A stretch of 6,707 nt of DNA. Origin: Clostridia bacterium. Its GTDB lineage: Bacteria > Bacillota > Clostridia > Oscillospirales > CAG-382. The first letter of the stretch is position 1, and the number at the start of each line of letters is the position of its first letter. A program made the translations under genes and the position numbers. The notes below the pieces were generated by a model. The model saw only the letters and a program-made list of their open reading frames with translations, made no database searches and was not told the origin of the DNA. Below are positions 1 through 6,287 of the stretch, in pieces. The stretch spans positions 1 to 6,707 of the forward strand of contig JAGDBE010000115.1 of NCBI GenBank assembly GCA_017959195.1, given 5' to 3'.

Positions 1-1326
1 ACCGCAAAAAAGATGGCTCCCGCCATTGTATTCATAGATGAAATCGACGCCGTCGGCAGACACAGAGGCGCAGGCCTCGGCGGCGGACACGACGAGCGCG
101 AACAGACGCTTAATCAGCTGCTCGTTGAGATGGACGGCTTTGCCGAAAACGACGGCATTATCGTAATTGCCGCGACAAACCGCCCCGACATACTCGACCC
201 GGCGCTGCTGCGTCCCGGAAGATTTGACAGACAGATAACCGTAAATTACCCCGACATCAAGGGCAGAGAAGAAATATTGAAGGTTCACGCGCGCAACAAA
301 CCGCTTGAAAAAGACGTCGACCTTTCGGTTATAGCAAAGACGACGGCGGGCTTTACCGGCGCCGACCTTGCAAACCTCTTGAACGAAGCGGCGCTTCTTG
401 CCGCAAGGAAATCAAAACGCCTTATCGGTATGAAGGATATAGAGGAAGCAATGATCAAGGTCATCGTCGGTCCTCATAAGAAGTCGAAGGTCATTTCAGA
501 TAAGAGTAAGAAACTCACCGCGTATCACGAAGCGGGACACGCCGTTGCGTCGTATTTCTTAAAGAGCCACGACGAAGTGCACCAGATTTCGATAATCCCG
601 TCGGGACGCGCAGGCGGTTATACACTCTATCTCCCTAAGGAAGACAGAGATTATATGTCGAAGCAGGAAATGGAAGAAAGCATCGTCTCCCTGCTCGGCG
701 GACGCGTTGCCGAAAAGCTTACGCTTGACGATATATCGACGGGCGCGTCGAACGATATCCAGCGCGCAACCGATATTGCAAGAAGCATGGTAACAAAATA
801 CGGTATGAGCGATAACTTAGGCCCGATAGTTTACGGCGAAAACCAGGACGAAGTGTTCCTCGGCATGAGTATTACCCATACGAGAAACTATTCCGAAAAG
901 GTTGCGTCGGAAATCGACGCCGAAGTGCGCCGCATAATCGACGAAGCGTATAAGCGCACCGAAACGATACTCAAAGAGAATATGAATAAGCTCACGTTCA
1001 TCGCCGAATACCTCATCACCCACGAATTGATGGACGAAGACCAGTTCAGACTCGTCATGACGTCGGAACCCACGGTTGAAGAGCTTGAAAATATCGCAAA
1101 ACAGAAGATGCAGAACAGCTCCGACGAAAACGACGCCGCAAAGAAGCTCGCTGACCTTCCCGTAAAGCCCGAAAGCGAAGACGTTCCCGCCATAGATAAT
1201 CCCGATATGCCGGACGCAAACGCTTCACGCTATAATATAAGGCGCAAAGTTCAAAGCGAGCCGCAGAGCCAAGACGGCGAAAAGGAAAATACCGAAAAAA
1301 CGGAAAACGATGAAAAAGAACAGTGA
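1..1326 (+). CDS. ftsH: ATP-dependent zinc metalloprotease FtsH, 3' part (5' end outside window)
   Basis: This is a membrane-anchored AAA+ protease that unfolds and degrades misfolded membrane proteins and some short-lived regulators. The frame is open from base 1, so the N-terminal membrane segments, the periplasmic loop and Walker A lie upstream. About 441 codons are visible against roughly 600-700 in the family. Counting from the Met at base 13, Walker B (IVFIDEID) is at residues 5-12 and the second region of homology (ATNRPDILDPALLRPGRFDR) at 54-73, with arginine-finger candidates R67 and R70. The zinc site HEAGH is at 172-176 (bases 526-540), and the probable third zinc ligand is the Asp in TGASNDIQ (residue 248). 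The peptidase domain ends near residue 365. A polar, acidic tail of about 70 residues follows, rich in E, K, D, N and P and probably disordered; such tails vary between species. The stop codon lies inside the start region of the next gene. Identity is secure. Confidence 0.97.
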   Translation, partial: TAKKMAPAIVFIDEIDAVGRHRGAGLGGGHDEREQTLNQLLVEMDGFAENDGIIVIAATNRPDILDPALLRPGRFDRQITVNYPDIKGREEILKVHARNKPLEKDVDLSVIAKTTAGFTGADLANLLNEAALLAARKSKRLIGMKDIEEAMIKVIVGPHKKSKVISDKSKKLTAYHEAGHAVASYFLKSHDEVHQISIIPSGRAGGYTLYLPKEDRDYMSKQEMEESIVSLLGGRVAEKLTLDDISTGASNDIQRATDIARSMVTKYGMSDNLGPIVYGENQDEVFLGMSITHTRNYSEKVASEIDAEVRRIIDEAYKRTETILKENMNKLTFIAEYLITHELMDEDQFRLVMTSEPTVEELENIAKQKMQNSSDENDAAKKLADLPVKPESEDVPAIDNPDMPDANASRYNIRRKVQSEPQSQDGEKENTEKTENDEKEQ

Positions 1327-2185
1327 AAACCGCACGACAATAAATAGAAAAACCACACCGCCGCCGAAAATCGCGGCGGTGCATGATATTTCATGCGTCG
1401 GAAGATGCTCGCTTACGGCGGTCGTGCCCGTTCTTTCGAATATGGGAATGCAGGTCGTACCGCTTCCCACCGCACTGCTGTCAACGCAGACGGACGGCTA
1501 TGAAAACTTTTCATTTCTCGACCTGTCCGATGAGGCGGAAAAGATTATTTCCCACTGGAAAAAAATCGGTATGTCATTTGACGCGGTCTATACAGGCTTT
1601 TTGGGAAACGAAAAGCAAATCGAAACCGTGCTTGACTTTTTTGAATACTGTAATGAAAAGAACGAAAACTGTAAGTTTTTCGTAGACCCCGTAATGGGCG
1701 ATAACGGAAAGAAATATAAGACCTACACCAAAAAGATGTGTAAAAGCATGAGGAAACTCGTAAAGCGTGCCGACGTAATTACGCCGAACGTAACGGAAGC
1801 ATGCATTCTTTCAGATATTCCGTATAAAGAGGATTTACAGGAAGACGAAATAAAAAAGATGCTCTCCCCCCTCGGCGCACTCGGCCCGGAAATCACCATA
1901 ATCACGGGCGTGCAGAACAAAAAGGGCATCGGGGCCGTGTATCTCGAAAACGGCAAATACGGCTCGTATTTTTCCAAAAAGGCGAAAAGAGAATATCCCG
2001 GCTCGGGAGACGTTTTCGCGTCAATTGTACTTGCAGAAATAATGAATAAAAAGCCGCTTGACTATTCCGTCAAAAAGGCGTGCGACTTTGTGTATCTTTC
2101 GTCGGTGTTCACCGAAAAAGCAAAAACCCCCTTGCGTGAGGGACTCGCGTTTGAAGGTCTTCTTCAGACGCTGTGCGAAAAATAA
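1310..2185 (+). CDS. pdxY: Pyridoxal/pyridoxamine kinase (ribokinase-like), with N-terminal extension
   Basis: Predicted to phosphorylate pyridoxal or pyridoxamine with ATP in the vitamin B6 salvage pathway, in the cytoplasm. The 291-residue product begins its recognisable fold at KIAAVHDISCVGRCSL (residues 20-35), followed by PLPTALLSTQTDGY (51-64). Later come DPVMGDNG (126-133), TPNVTEA (158-164) and the ribokinase ATP/anion-hole motif GSGDVFAS (231-238), with D234 as the likely catalytic base. The family usually starts at the KIAA-like strand, so residues 1-19 are an extra basic, proline-ending leader. There is no ATG, GTG or TTG in frame between base 1310 and the GTG encoding residue 24, which lies within the core, so ATG 1310 is the only reasonable start. 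Only a weak CGGA precedes it. The start overlaps ftsH by 17 bases, so translational coupling to ftsH is likely. pdxK and pdxY types cannot be separated here, so the symbol is tentative. Confidence 0.88.
   Translation: MKKNSENRTTINRKTTPPPKIAAVHDISCVGRCSLTAVVPVLSNMGMQVVPLPTALLSTQTDGYENFSFLDLSDEAEKIISHWKKIGMSFDAVYTGFLGNEKQIETVLDFFEYCNEKNENCKFFVDPVMGDNGKKYKTYTKKMCKSMRKLVKRADVITPNVTEACILSDIPYKEDLQEDEIKKMLSPLGALGPEITIITGVQNKKGIGAVYLENGKYGSYFSKKAKREYPGSGDVFASIVLAEIMNKKPLDYSVKKACDFVYLSSVFTEKAKTPLREGLAFEGLLQTLCEK
1356..1381 (+). repeat. GC-rich inverted repeat inside the 5' end of the kinase gene
   Basis: CACCGCCGC (1356-1364) and GCGGCGGTG (1373-1381) are perfectly complementary 9-base arms around an 8-base loop. 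The element lies 30 bases after the ftsH stop codon and encodes kinase residues around the PPP-KIAAV junction. It is followed directly by a second perfect hairpin, GCATGA (1381-1386) and TCATGC (1391-1396), with a 4-base loop. No T-run follows, so it is not a standard terminator. Whether it folds in the mRNA or affects ribosome passage is unknown. Confidence 0.6.
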
Positions 2186-2190
2186 AATGC

Positions 2191-2217
2191 GCCGCAGCTT
2201 TCGCTGCGGCTTTTTTT
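2191..2217 (+). terminator. Intrinsic terminator after the kinase gene
   Basis: A perfect 8-bp stem, GCCGCAGC (2191-2198) and GCTGCGGC (2203-2210), with a TTTC loop, is followed by seven T (2211-2217). It begins 6 bases after the kinase stop codon and should end the ftsH-pdxY transcript. Confidence 0.93.
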
Positions 2218-2219
2218 GT

Positions 2220-2250
2220 AAAAAAATACGGGGCTTTCCGCCCCGTATTT
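2220..2250 (-). terminator. Intrinsic terminator after uraA
   Basis: A perfect 11-bp stem, AAATACGGGGC (2224-2234) and GCCCCGTATTT (2240-2250), has a 5-base loop. Read on the - strand it is followed by a run of T (complement of the A run at 2220-2226). It starts 17 bases past the uraA stop codon and should end the pyrR-uraA transcript. Together with the neighbouring terminator it separates the two convergent operons. Confidence 0.9.
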
Positions 2251-2266
2251 CATTTTATTTTTTCAA

Positions 2267-3601
2267 TTATTCTTTCTTTTTGCCGCCGAGCATGAGGTTT
2301 GTGATGATACCGAGGATGAGCGCGCATGCAACTTCCGTAATTGTTACGGCACCGATGCCGAGCGTCATACCGCCGATACCTGCGATGAGGATTATTGAAA
2401 CTACGAACAGATTGTTGTTTTCGCCAAGGTCAACCTTCTGGAGCATCTTGAGACCGGAAACCGCGATGAAGCCGTAAAGCGTTATGCATACGCCGCCCAT
2501 TACGCAGCTCGGAATCGTTGCAAGGAAGGTTACGAACGGACCGAAGAAGGAAGCGAGAATTGCGATAACAGCCGTGCAGAGTATCGTCGAAACGGAAGCG
2601 TTTCCTGTGATGGCAACGCAGCCAACCGATTCACCGTAAGTGGTGTTCGGGCATCCGCCGAAGAACGCGCCCGCCATGCTGCCGACGCCGTCGCCGAGGA
2701 GCGTGCGGTGCAGACCGGGATCTTCGAGAAGTTCGTGGTCAATTATGGAAGAAAGGTTCTTGTGGTCTGCGATGTGTTCCGCAAACACAACGAATGCAAC
2801 CGGAACGTATGCAACCGCAAGAGTTGCTATGTATTTCGCGTCAATTGCCTTGAGTCCCTGGAACGCCTTTAAGAACGTAAAGTCGGGAACCCACTGCATG
2901 CTCTGGAATACCGACCAGTCAACGATTTTGAGAGCTTCGTTGCCGGTTGCGTTTCCGATAAGAGTGACTATCGTCGCTACAACGTATCCTGCGAGAATAC
3001 CTATAACAAACGGGATGAGTTTCATCATTTTTTTGCCGTATACCGAGCAAAGCATTACAACCGCGAGAGTAACGAGCGCGCAGATAAATCCAACCCAGCC
3101 GTGCGTATTCATTACGTACGTGCCGCCGTTGTTTTCAGCAAACGTAAGCGCGTCGCCGACAGCGTTTCCTGCGAGCGACAGACCGATGATTGCAACCGTC
3201 GGACCGATAACTACGGGAGGCATAAGCTTGTTTATCCATTTAACGCCTCCGAATTTAACTACGAGCGCTATGATAACGTAAACGAGACCTGCGAAAATTG
3301 CGCCGATAATAAGTCCCGCATAACCTGCTTCAACGCTTACCGCGCCTGCGAAGGCTGCGAACATTGAGCCGAGGAATGCGAAAGACGAGCCGAGGAAAAC
3401 GGGGCTTCTGAATTTAGTGAACAACAAATAAACTATTGTGCCGACGCCTGCGCCGAAGAGCGCTGCCGACTGGCTCATACCGTTGCCTACTATCATCGGC
3501 ACGGCGATGGTTGCCGCGAGAATTGCGAGCAGCTGCTGGAATGCGAATATTATCAGCTGACCGAACTTTGGTTTGTCTTTTACTCCGTATACGAGTTTCA
3601 T
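2267..3601 (-). CDS. uraA: Uracil permease, NCS2 nucleobase:cation symporter family
   Basis: An inner-membrane transporter expected to import uracil with protons and so feed the uracil phosphoribosyltransferase reaction. Its 444 residues match the usual NCS2 length and are almost wholly hydrophobic segments with short loops, consistent with the family's 14-helix UraA fold. Visible signatures are QQLLAILAATIAVP (22-35), the substrate-site stretch FAEHIADH (273-280) and NTTYGESVGCVAITG (319-333). E275 and E324 correspond to the two uracil-binding glutamates of Escherichia coli UraA (E241 and E290, from memory). DPGLHRTLLGDG (294-305) is another strongly family-typical stretch. The ATG at 3601 is preceded by GGAGGAG (3609-3615) at 7 bases. 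It lies 57 bases downstream of pyrR on the same strand with no terminator between, so it is co-transcribed and should be under PyrR attenuation. Xanthine or another base as substrate is not excluded, but the pyrR link favours uracil. Confidence 0.93.
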   Translation of the reverse strand: MKLVYGVKDKPKFGQLIIFAFQQLLAILAATIAVPMIVGNGMSQSAALFGAGVGTIVYLLFTKFRSPVFLGSSFAFLGSMFAAFAGAVSVEAGYAGLIIGAIFAGLVYVIIALVVKFGGVKWINKLMPPVVIGPTVAIIGLSLAGNAVGDALTFAENNGGTYVMNTHGWVGFICALVTLAVVMLCSVYGKKMMKLIPFVIGILAGYVVATIVTLIGNATGNEALKIVDWSVFQSMQWVPDFTFLKAFQGLKAIDAKYIATLAVAYVPVAFVVFAEHIADHKNLSSIIDHELLEDPGLHRTLLGDGVGSMAGAFFGGCPNTTYGESVGCVAITGNASVSTILCTAVIAILASFFGPFVTFLATIPSCVMGGVCITLYGFIAVSGLKMLQKVDLGENNNLFVVSIILIAGIGGMTLGIGAVTITEVACALILGIITNLMLGGKKKE

Positions 3602-3658
3602 GATTTTTCTCCTCCAAATAATATTTTTATTTAACGGCTCCTGCCGTAAAATACTGTT

Positions 3659-4207
3659 TTACGCCTGCGGGTGAAGTATTACCACTTCCATTTTCCCGTC
3701 GACGCTCGGCATCCTCACGCTCACTATCTCGCTGTGGGACGTCGGCATGTTCTTTCCGATGTAATCTCCGCGAATGGGAATCTCCCTGTGTCCGCGGTCA
3801 ACGAGCACGCAGAGCTTTATTTTCGCAGGTCTGCCCGCTGAAATAATCGCGTCAATCGCTGCGCGCGCGGTGCGTCCCGTGTAGATAACGTCGTCAACCA
3901 GAACAATAGTCTTTCCGGTAACGTCAAACGGAAACTCCGGCGGCACAACGGTGGGCTGCTCGCTTTTCTGAACGAGGTCGTCGCGGTAAAGCGTTATGTC
4001 AAGCTCCCCGAGCACGACTTTTACGTCCGAGAATTTTTCAATATTGGAAGCGAGAATCTGCGCAATCGGCAGTCCCCTCGTCTTAATTCCAACGAGATAC
4101 AAAGTCTTTTCGTCGGGGTTGTTTTCAATAATTTCATGAGCAAGCCGCAGCAGCGTTCTGTTGACGCTGTTTTCGTCCAAAATAAGCTTTTCGTTTGCTT
4201 CATTCAT
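3659..4207 (-). CDS. pyrR: PyrR: pyrimidine operon RNA-binding attenuator / uracil phosphoribosyltransferase
   Basis: PyrR binds leader RNA of pyrimidine genes when UMP or UTP is abundant and promotes termination. Many members also convert uracil and PRPP to UMP. The 182-residue protein has the type I phosphoribosyltransferase fold, with the PRPP-binding motif IVLVDDVIYTGRT at residues 101-113. Other family-typical stretches are YLVGIKTRGLPIA (37-49), LGELDITLYRDD (66-77) and VDRGHREIPIRGDYIGKNMPTS (136-157). A TTG at 4213 could extend the frame by two codons, but the GGGGG at 4216-4220 would then sit only 2 bases away. It is 8 bases from the ATG at 4207, which is therefore the chosen start. 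The gene is first in an operon with uraA, and its own leader carries a PyrR-type attenuator, so autoregulation is likely. Length and motifs are complete. Confidence 0.96.
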   Translation of the reverse strand: MNEANEKLILDENSVNRTLLRLAHEIIENNPDEKTLYLVGIKTRGLPIAQILASNIEKFSDVKVVLGELDITLYRDDLVQKSEQPTVVPPEFPFDVTGKTIVLVDDVIYTGRTARAAIDAIISAGRPAKIKLCVLVDRGHREIPIRGDYIGKNMPTSHSEIVSVRMPSVDGKMEVVILHPQA

Positions 4208-4215
4208 AATCAAAA

Positions 4216-4220
4216 CCCCC
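4216..4220 (-). promoter_or_regulatory. Ribosome binding site of pyrR
   Basis: GGGGG on the - strand lies 8 bases before the ATG at 4207. It is a variant of the GGAGG consensus. Its distance settles the start in favour of this ATG over the TTG at 4213. Confidence 0.6.
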
Positions 4221-4231
4221 GTTTTTCCGTG

Positions 4232-4258
4232 AAAAAAAGCCCTGTCAACCGACAGGGC
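4232..4258 (-). terminator. Leader attenuator terminator upstream of pyrR
   Basis: On the - strand, GCCCTGTC (4258-4251) and GACAGGGC (4246-4239) form a perfect 8-bp stem with a GGTT loop, followed by seven T (4238-4232). It lies between the promoter and the pyrR start, so it must be bypassed for the operon to be expressed. Its 5' arm and loop include TGTCGGT (4254-4248), complementary to ACCGACA (4291-4285) further upstream. This gives an alternative antiterminator pairing. Confidence 0.9.
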
Positions 4259-4281
4259 ATAACCTTTTCCAAGCTATTTGA

Positions 4282-4311
4282 CCTTGTCGGTATCTCGTAC
4301 CGAATTAAAGG
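4282..4311 (-). promoter_or_regulatory. PyrR-binding hairpin (anti-antiterminator) in the pyrR-uraA leader
   Basis: Read on the - strand, a lower stem CCUU (4311-4308) / AAGG (4285-4282) and an upper stem UCGGUA (4303-4298) / UACCGA (4292-4287) are separated by an asymmetric internal loop, UAAU on one side and C on the other. The terminal loop is CGAGA (4297-4293). The UCCUUUAA...GAGA...AAGG layout matches the known PyrR recognition hairpin of Bacillota pyr leaders. The classical terminal loop is the hexamer CNGNGA; here it is one base shorter. The 3' upper strand is the one that would otherwise pair with the terminator, so PyrR binding should favour termination. Confidence 0.82.
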
Positions 4312-4328
4312 ATTTTTGTTCTGTAATT

Positions 4329-4357
4329 ATTATAACACCACATTTTTTATTTGTAAA
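4329..4357 (-). promoter_or_regulatory. SigA-type promoter of pyrR-uraA
   Basis: On the - strand, a -35 of TTTACA (4357-4352) and a -10 of TATAAT (4334-4329) are separated by exactly 17 bases. A TG one base before the -10 gives an extended -10 element. Transcription would begin near 4322, leaving a leader of about 115 bases that contains the PyrR hairpin and attenuator terminator. Confidence 0.88.
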
Positions 4358-4381
4358 GTACATTTTCAAAAATAATTGTTT

Positions 4382-4430
4382 TTTGTCAATTTTGCACATA
4401 TTATGTTGACGCCGTCGTTGACAAACAACG
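4382..4430. repeat. Repeated TTGAC/GTCAA elements around the -35 of the TPR operon
   Basis: TTTGTCAA (4382-4389) is the exact inverse of TTGACAAA (4418-4425). GTTGAC occurs directly twice 12 bases apart (4405-4410 and 4417-4422), and CGTTG (4416-4420) with CAACG (4426-4430) forms a perfect 5-base inverted repeat over the -35. This could be an operator for a dimeric regulator. The -35 hexamer itself supplies part of the repeated sequence, so chance is possible. Confidence 0.35.
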
Positions 4431-4446
4431 CGGGAAAGTATATAAT
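4418..4446 (+). promoter_or_regulatory. Consensus SigA-type promoter of the TPR-DUF4037 operon
   Basis: TTGACA (4418-4423) and TATAAT (4441-4446), both perfect consensus hexamers, lie 17 bases apart. They sit 37 bases before the first start codon. Transcription would start near 4453. The promoter diverges from the pyrR promoter, with about 60 AT-rich bases between the two -35 elements. Confidence 0.9.
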
Positions 4447-4482
4447 TTATATGTAGAAAATATTGAAAACACGGAGAAAAAC

Positions 4483-5316
4483 ATGCTTAAAGACGACGAT
4501 TATAAAGAACCGAGATGCGCGTTCGATTTTGATTTTTATAAAGACAAAAAAGAGCGCCCGGAATTAAAGGGACGCATAAAAGTAAGCGAAATGCTCTCCC
4601 GGGTCGACAGACTGTACGCGAGAGAGGACTTCGAGAGGGTCGAAAAGGCGCTCGACGAATATATAAACGAAGCAAGGGCGCTCGGCGACTGCGAGGGCGA
4701 ACTTTCCGCCGTAAACGAGCTCGTCGGCTGCCTTAGAATGTCGGGAAAGGCGGAAAAAGGCGAAAAAACCGTCGAAAGATGCTTTGAACTTCTCGCCCTT
4801 ACGGGTCAGGACGACACGACGAGCGGAGGCACGGTGCTTCTCAACGCCGCAACGGCGCTCTGCGCCTTCGGAAAGCCGGAAAAGGCTCTTGAAACGTATA
4901 AAGAGGCGTGCCGCATATATTCAAGACACCTGCCGCCAAGCGACGAACGCTTTGCGGGACTTTATAACAATATGGCTTCCGCTTACGAAAGCACGGGCGA
5001 CTTTACCGAAGCGGAAAAGTACTATAAAGCCGCAATAAAAGTCCTCGATTCTTATAATACTGCGAACTGCGTTCTCGACAAGGCGGTAACCTACCTAAAC
5101 CTTGCAATGCTTTATAATGCTGAAGGGTTCGACGACGGCAGAATGGAAAAAAGCGCGGAAGAAGCTATGAAAATTCTCGATTCCGATATCGAACGCGAAT
5201 TTTATTACGCGCACACCGCAAGAAAATGCGCAGGCGGATTTTCGTATCTCGGATATTTCCTCTTTGCGTCGGAACTCAACGAAAGGGCGGATAAATACTA
5301 TAATGAAAGGTCTTGA
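4483..5316 (+). CDS. Tetratricopeptide-repeat (TPR) protein of unknown role
   Basis: A 277-residue, probably cytoplasmic protein with no signal peptide and no membrane segment. Its specific function is not recognised. Consecutive helix pairs of the TPR type can be seen: about 73-106 (weaker), 116-149 (LLNAATALCAFGKPEKALETY), 158-191 (YNNMASAYESTGDFTEAEKYY, close to the TPR consensus) and 202-235 (YLNLAMLYNAEGFDDGRME, degenerate). The first 40 residues are charged and aromatic (CAFDFDFYKDKKE) and may be a separate docking segment. TPR arrays bind other proteins. Being first in an operon and overlapping the DUF4037 gene by 14 bases, it most likely works with that protein. The ATG at 4483 has GGAG (4473-4476) six bases upstream and a consensus promoter before it. 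No catalytic motif was found. Confidence 0.85.
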   Translation: MLKDDDYKEPRCAFDFDFYKDKKERPELKGRIKVSEMLSRVDRLYAREDFERVEKALDEYINEARALGDCEGELSAVNELVGCLRMSGKAEKGEKTVERCFELLALTGQDDTTSGGTVLLNAATALCAFGKPEKALETYKEACRIYSRHLPPSDERFAGLYNNMASAYESTGDFTEAEKYYKAAIKVLDSYNTANCVLDKAVTYLNLAMLYNAEGFDDGRMEKSAEEAMKILDSDIEREFYYAHTARKCAGGFSYLGYFLFASELNERADKYYNERS

Positions 5317-6247
5317 ACTTTCGAGAAAATATTTCGAACAATACGGACTTGACATGCTTCAAAGCAAGTTTCCCGAATATAAGGACAGAATAGCCGCGGG
5401 ACTTGTCGGCCGGGGCTCCGAAAGATACGGATTTGACGACGAAATATCTCGCGACCATGACTTCTGCGCGGGATTCTGCCTGTGGCTCGAAGATGACGAC
5501 TGCGATAAAATCGGCTTTGAACTCATGAAGGAGTATAATAAGCTTGCAGATTCATTCCTCGGATTTCCGACAAGGGAAAAACAGAAGAGCGGAGAGACGA
5601 GATACGGCGTAATGAAGATAAGCGAATTCTTTTCGTCGCTCGTCGGGGAAAATTACGAAAACCTCACCGACGACGACTATTTGTATATGCCGTCAAACTA
5701 CCTTGCCGACGCGACAAACGGCGAAATTTTCTACGATATAAGCGGAAAATTCACCAAAATCTACGAAAAACTGAAAAACGGCATGCCGGAAGACGTCAGA
5801 ATAAAGAAAATCGCGGCAAACGCCGCGGGAATGGCGCAGTCCGGGCAGTATAACTACAAAAGATGCATAGAACACAAGCAGTACGGCGCCGCCGTGCTCG
5901 CTCTGTGCGATTTCGTAAAATATACCGCCCATACGGTGTTCCTTTTCAATAAAAAGCACGCGCCGTATTATAAATGGCTGCTTTTCGCGATGTCGAAGCT
6001 TGAAAACCTCGGAAACCTCTCGTCGAGCCTTGAATTTCTGCTCACCTTTGATAATAATGAAAATACGTATTCCTTAAAAGCCGATATTATAGAGGATATT
6101 TGCAGATCTGTGGCGGAATATATGAAAAAAGAGAACCTTTCCGACTCGGACAGCGACTACCTCGAAGACCACGCCGTTTCGGCGACAAGACGGATAAAAG
6201 ACGTCAATTTAAGAAACCTCCACTTGATGTCCGGCTCGTCGGTATAA
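5303..6247 (+). CDS. DUF4037 domain protein, nucleotidyltransferase-like
   Basis: A 314-residue, probably cytoplasmic protein of unknown biological role. The N-terminal part carries GRGSERYGFDDEISRDHDF (36-54). The GS at 38-39 and the D51-x-D53 pair resemble the metal-binding hGS...DxD signature of nucleotidyltransferase-fold enzymes such as the MNT/kanamycin type. GEIFYDISGKFT (140-151) may supply a third acidic residue, D145 or E141. The C-terminal half is helical (YNYKRCIEHKQYGAAVLALC at 184-202, HAPYYKW at 219-225) and recalls the substrate-binding helical domains of such enzymes. The family name rests on this overall pattern from memory. The ATG at 5303 is chosen because family-like sequence begins here. 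It overlaps the TPR gene by 14 bases, with GGCGG 12 bases upstream, a loose spacing that suggests coupled translation. A TTG at 5264 in the same frame is less likely. Substrate and reaction are unknown. Confidence 0.8.
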   Translation: MKGLELSRKYFEQYGLDMLQSKFPEYKDRIAAGLVGRGSERYGFDDEISRDHDFCAGFCLWLEDDDCDKIGFELMKEYNKLADSFLGFPTREKQKSGETRYGVMKISEFFSSLVGENYENLTDDDYLYMPSNYLADATNGEIFYDISGKFTKIYEKLKNGMPEDVRIKKIAANAAGMAQSGQYNYKRCIEHKQYGAAVLALCDFVKYTAHTVFLFNKKHAPYYKWLLFAMSKLENLGNLSSSLEFLLTFDNNENTYSLKADIIEDICRSVAEYMKKENLSDSDSDYLEDHAVSATRRIKDVNLRNLHLMSGSSV

Positions 6248-6287
6248 AAATCCCGCCGTAAATCCTGTGTTTTTTTCATAAAATAAA

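Noticed and set aside
817..1470. Several open frames on the - strand opposite ftsH and the start of the kinase gene
   Set aside because: They run antisense to well-supported genes, show no family features and lack convincing ribosome sites. They arise from the codon usage of the opposite strand.
2640..3281. 213-codon open frame on the + strand opposite uraA
   Set aside because: Its sequence is the antisense image of a clear NCS2 permease and has no recognisable domain, promoter or ribosome site.
3634..3647. Small inverted repeat ACGGC/GCCGT between pyrR and uraA
   Set aside because: A 5-bp stem with no T-run on the - strand is too weak for a terminator. It could be an mRNA stability element, but nothing supports that.
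4207..4213. TTG at 4213 as the pyrR start
   Set aside because: It leaves only 2 bases to the ribosome binding site and adds two residues not needed by the family; ATG 4207 fits.
4136..4375. 79-codon open frame on the + strand across the pyrR leader
   Set aside because: It runs antisense over the promoter and attenuator of pyrR, which explain this sequence fully.
4406..4434. Second promoter using TTGACG at 4406 as -35
   Set aside because: Seventeen bases downstream the sequence is GC-rich (cgcggg) with no -10-like hexamer.
5264..5302. TTG at 5264 as the start of the DUF4037 gene
   Set aside because: It would add 13 residues (MRRNSTKGRINTI) that are only the shifted reading of the TPR gene end; ATG 5303 fits better.
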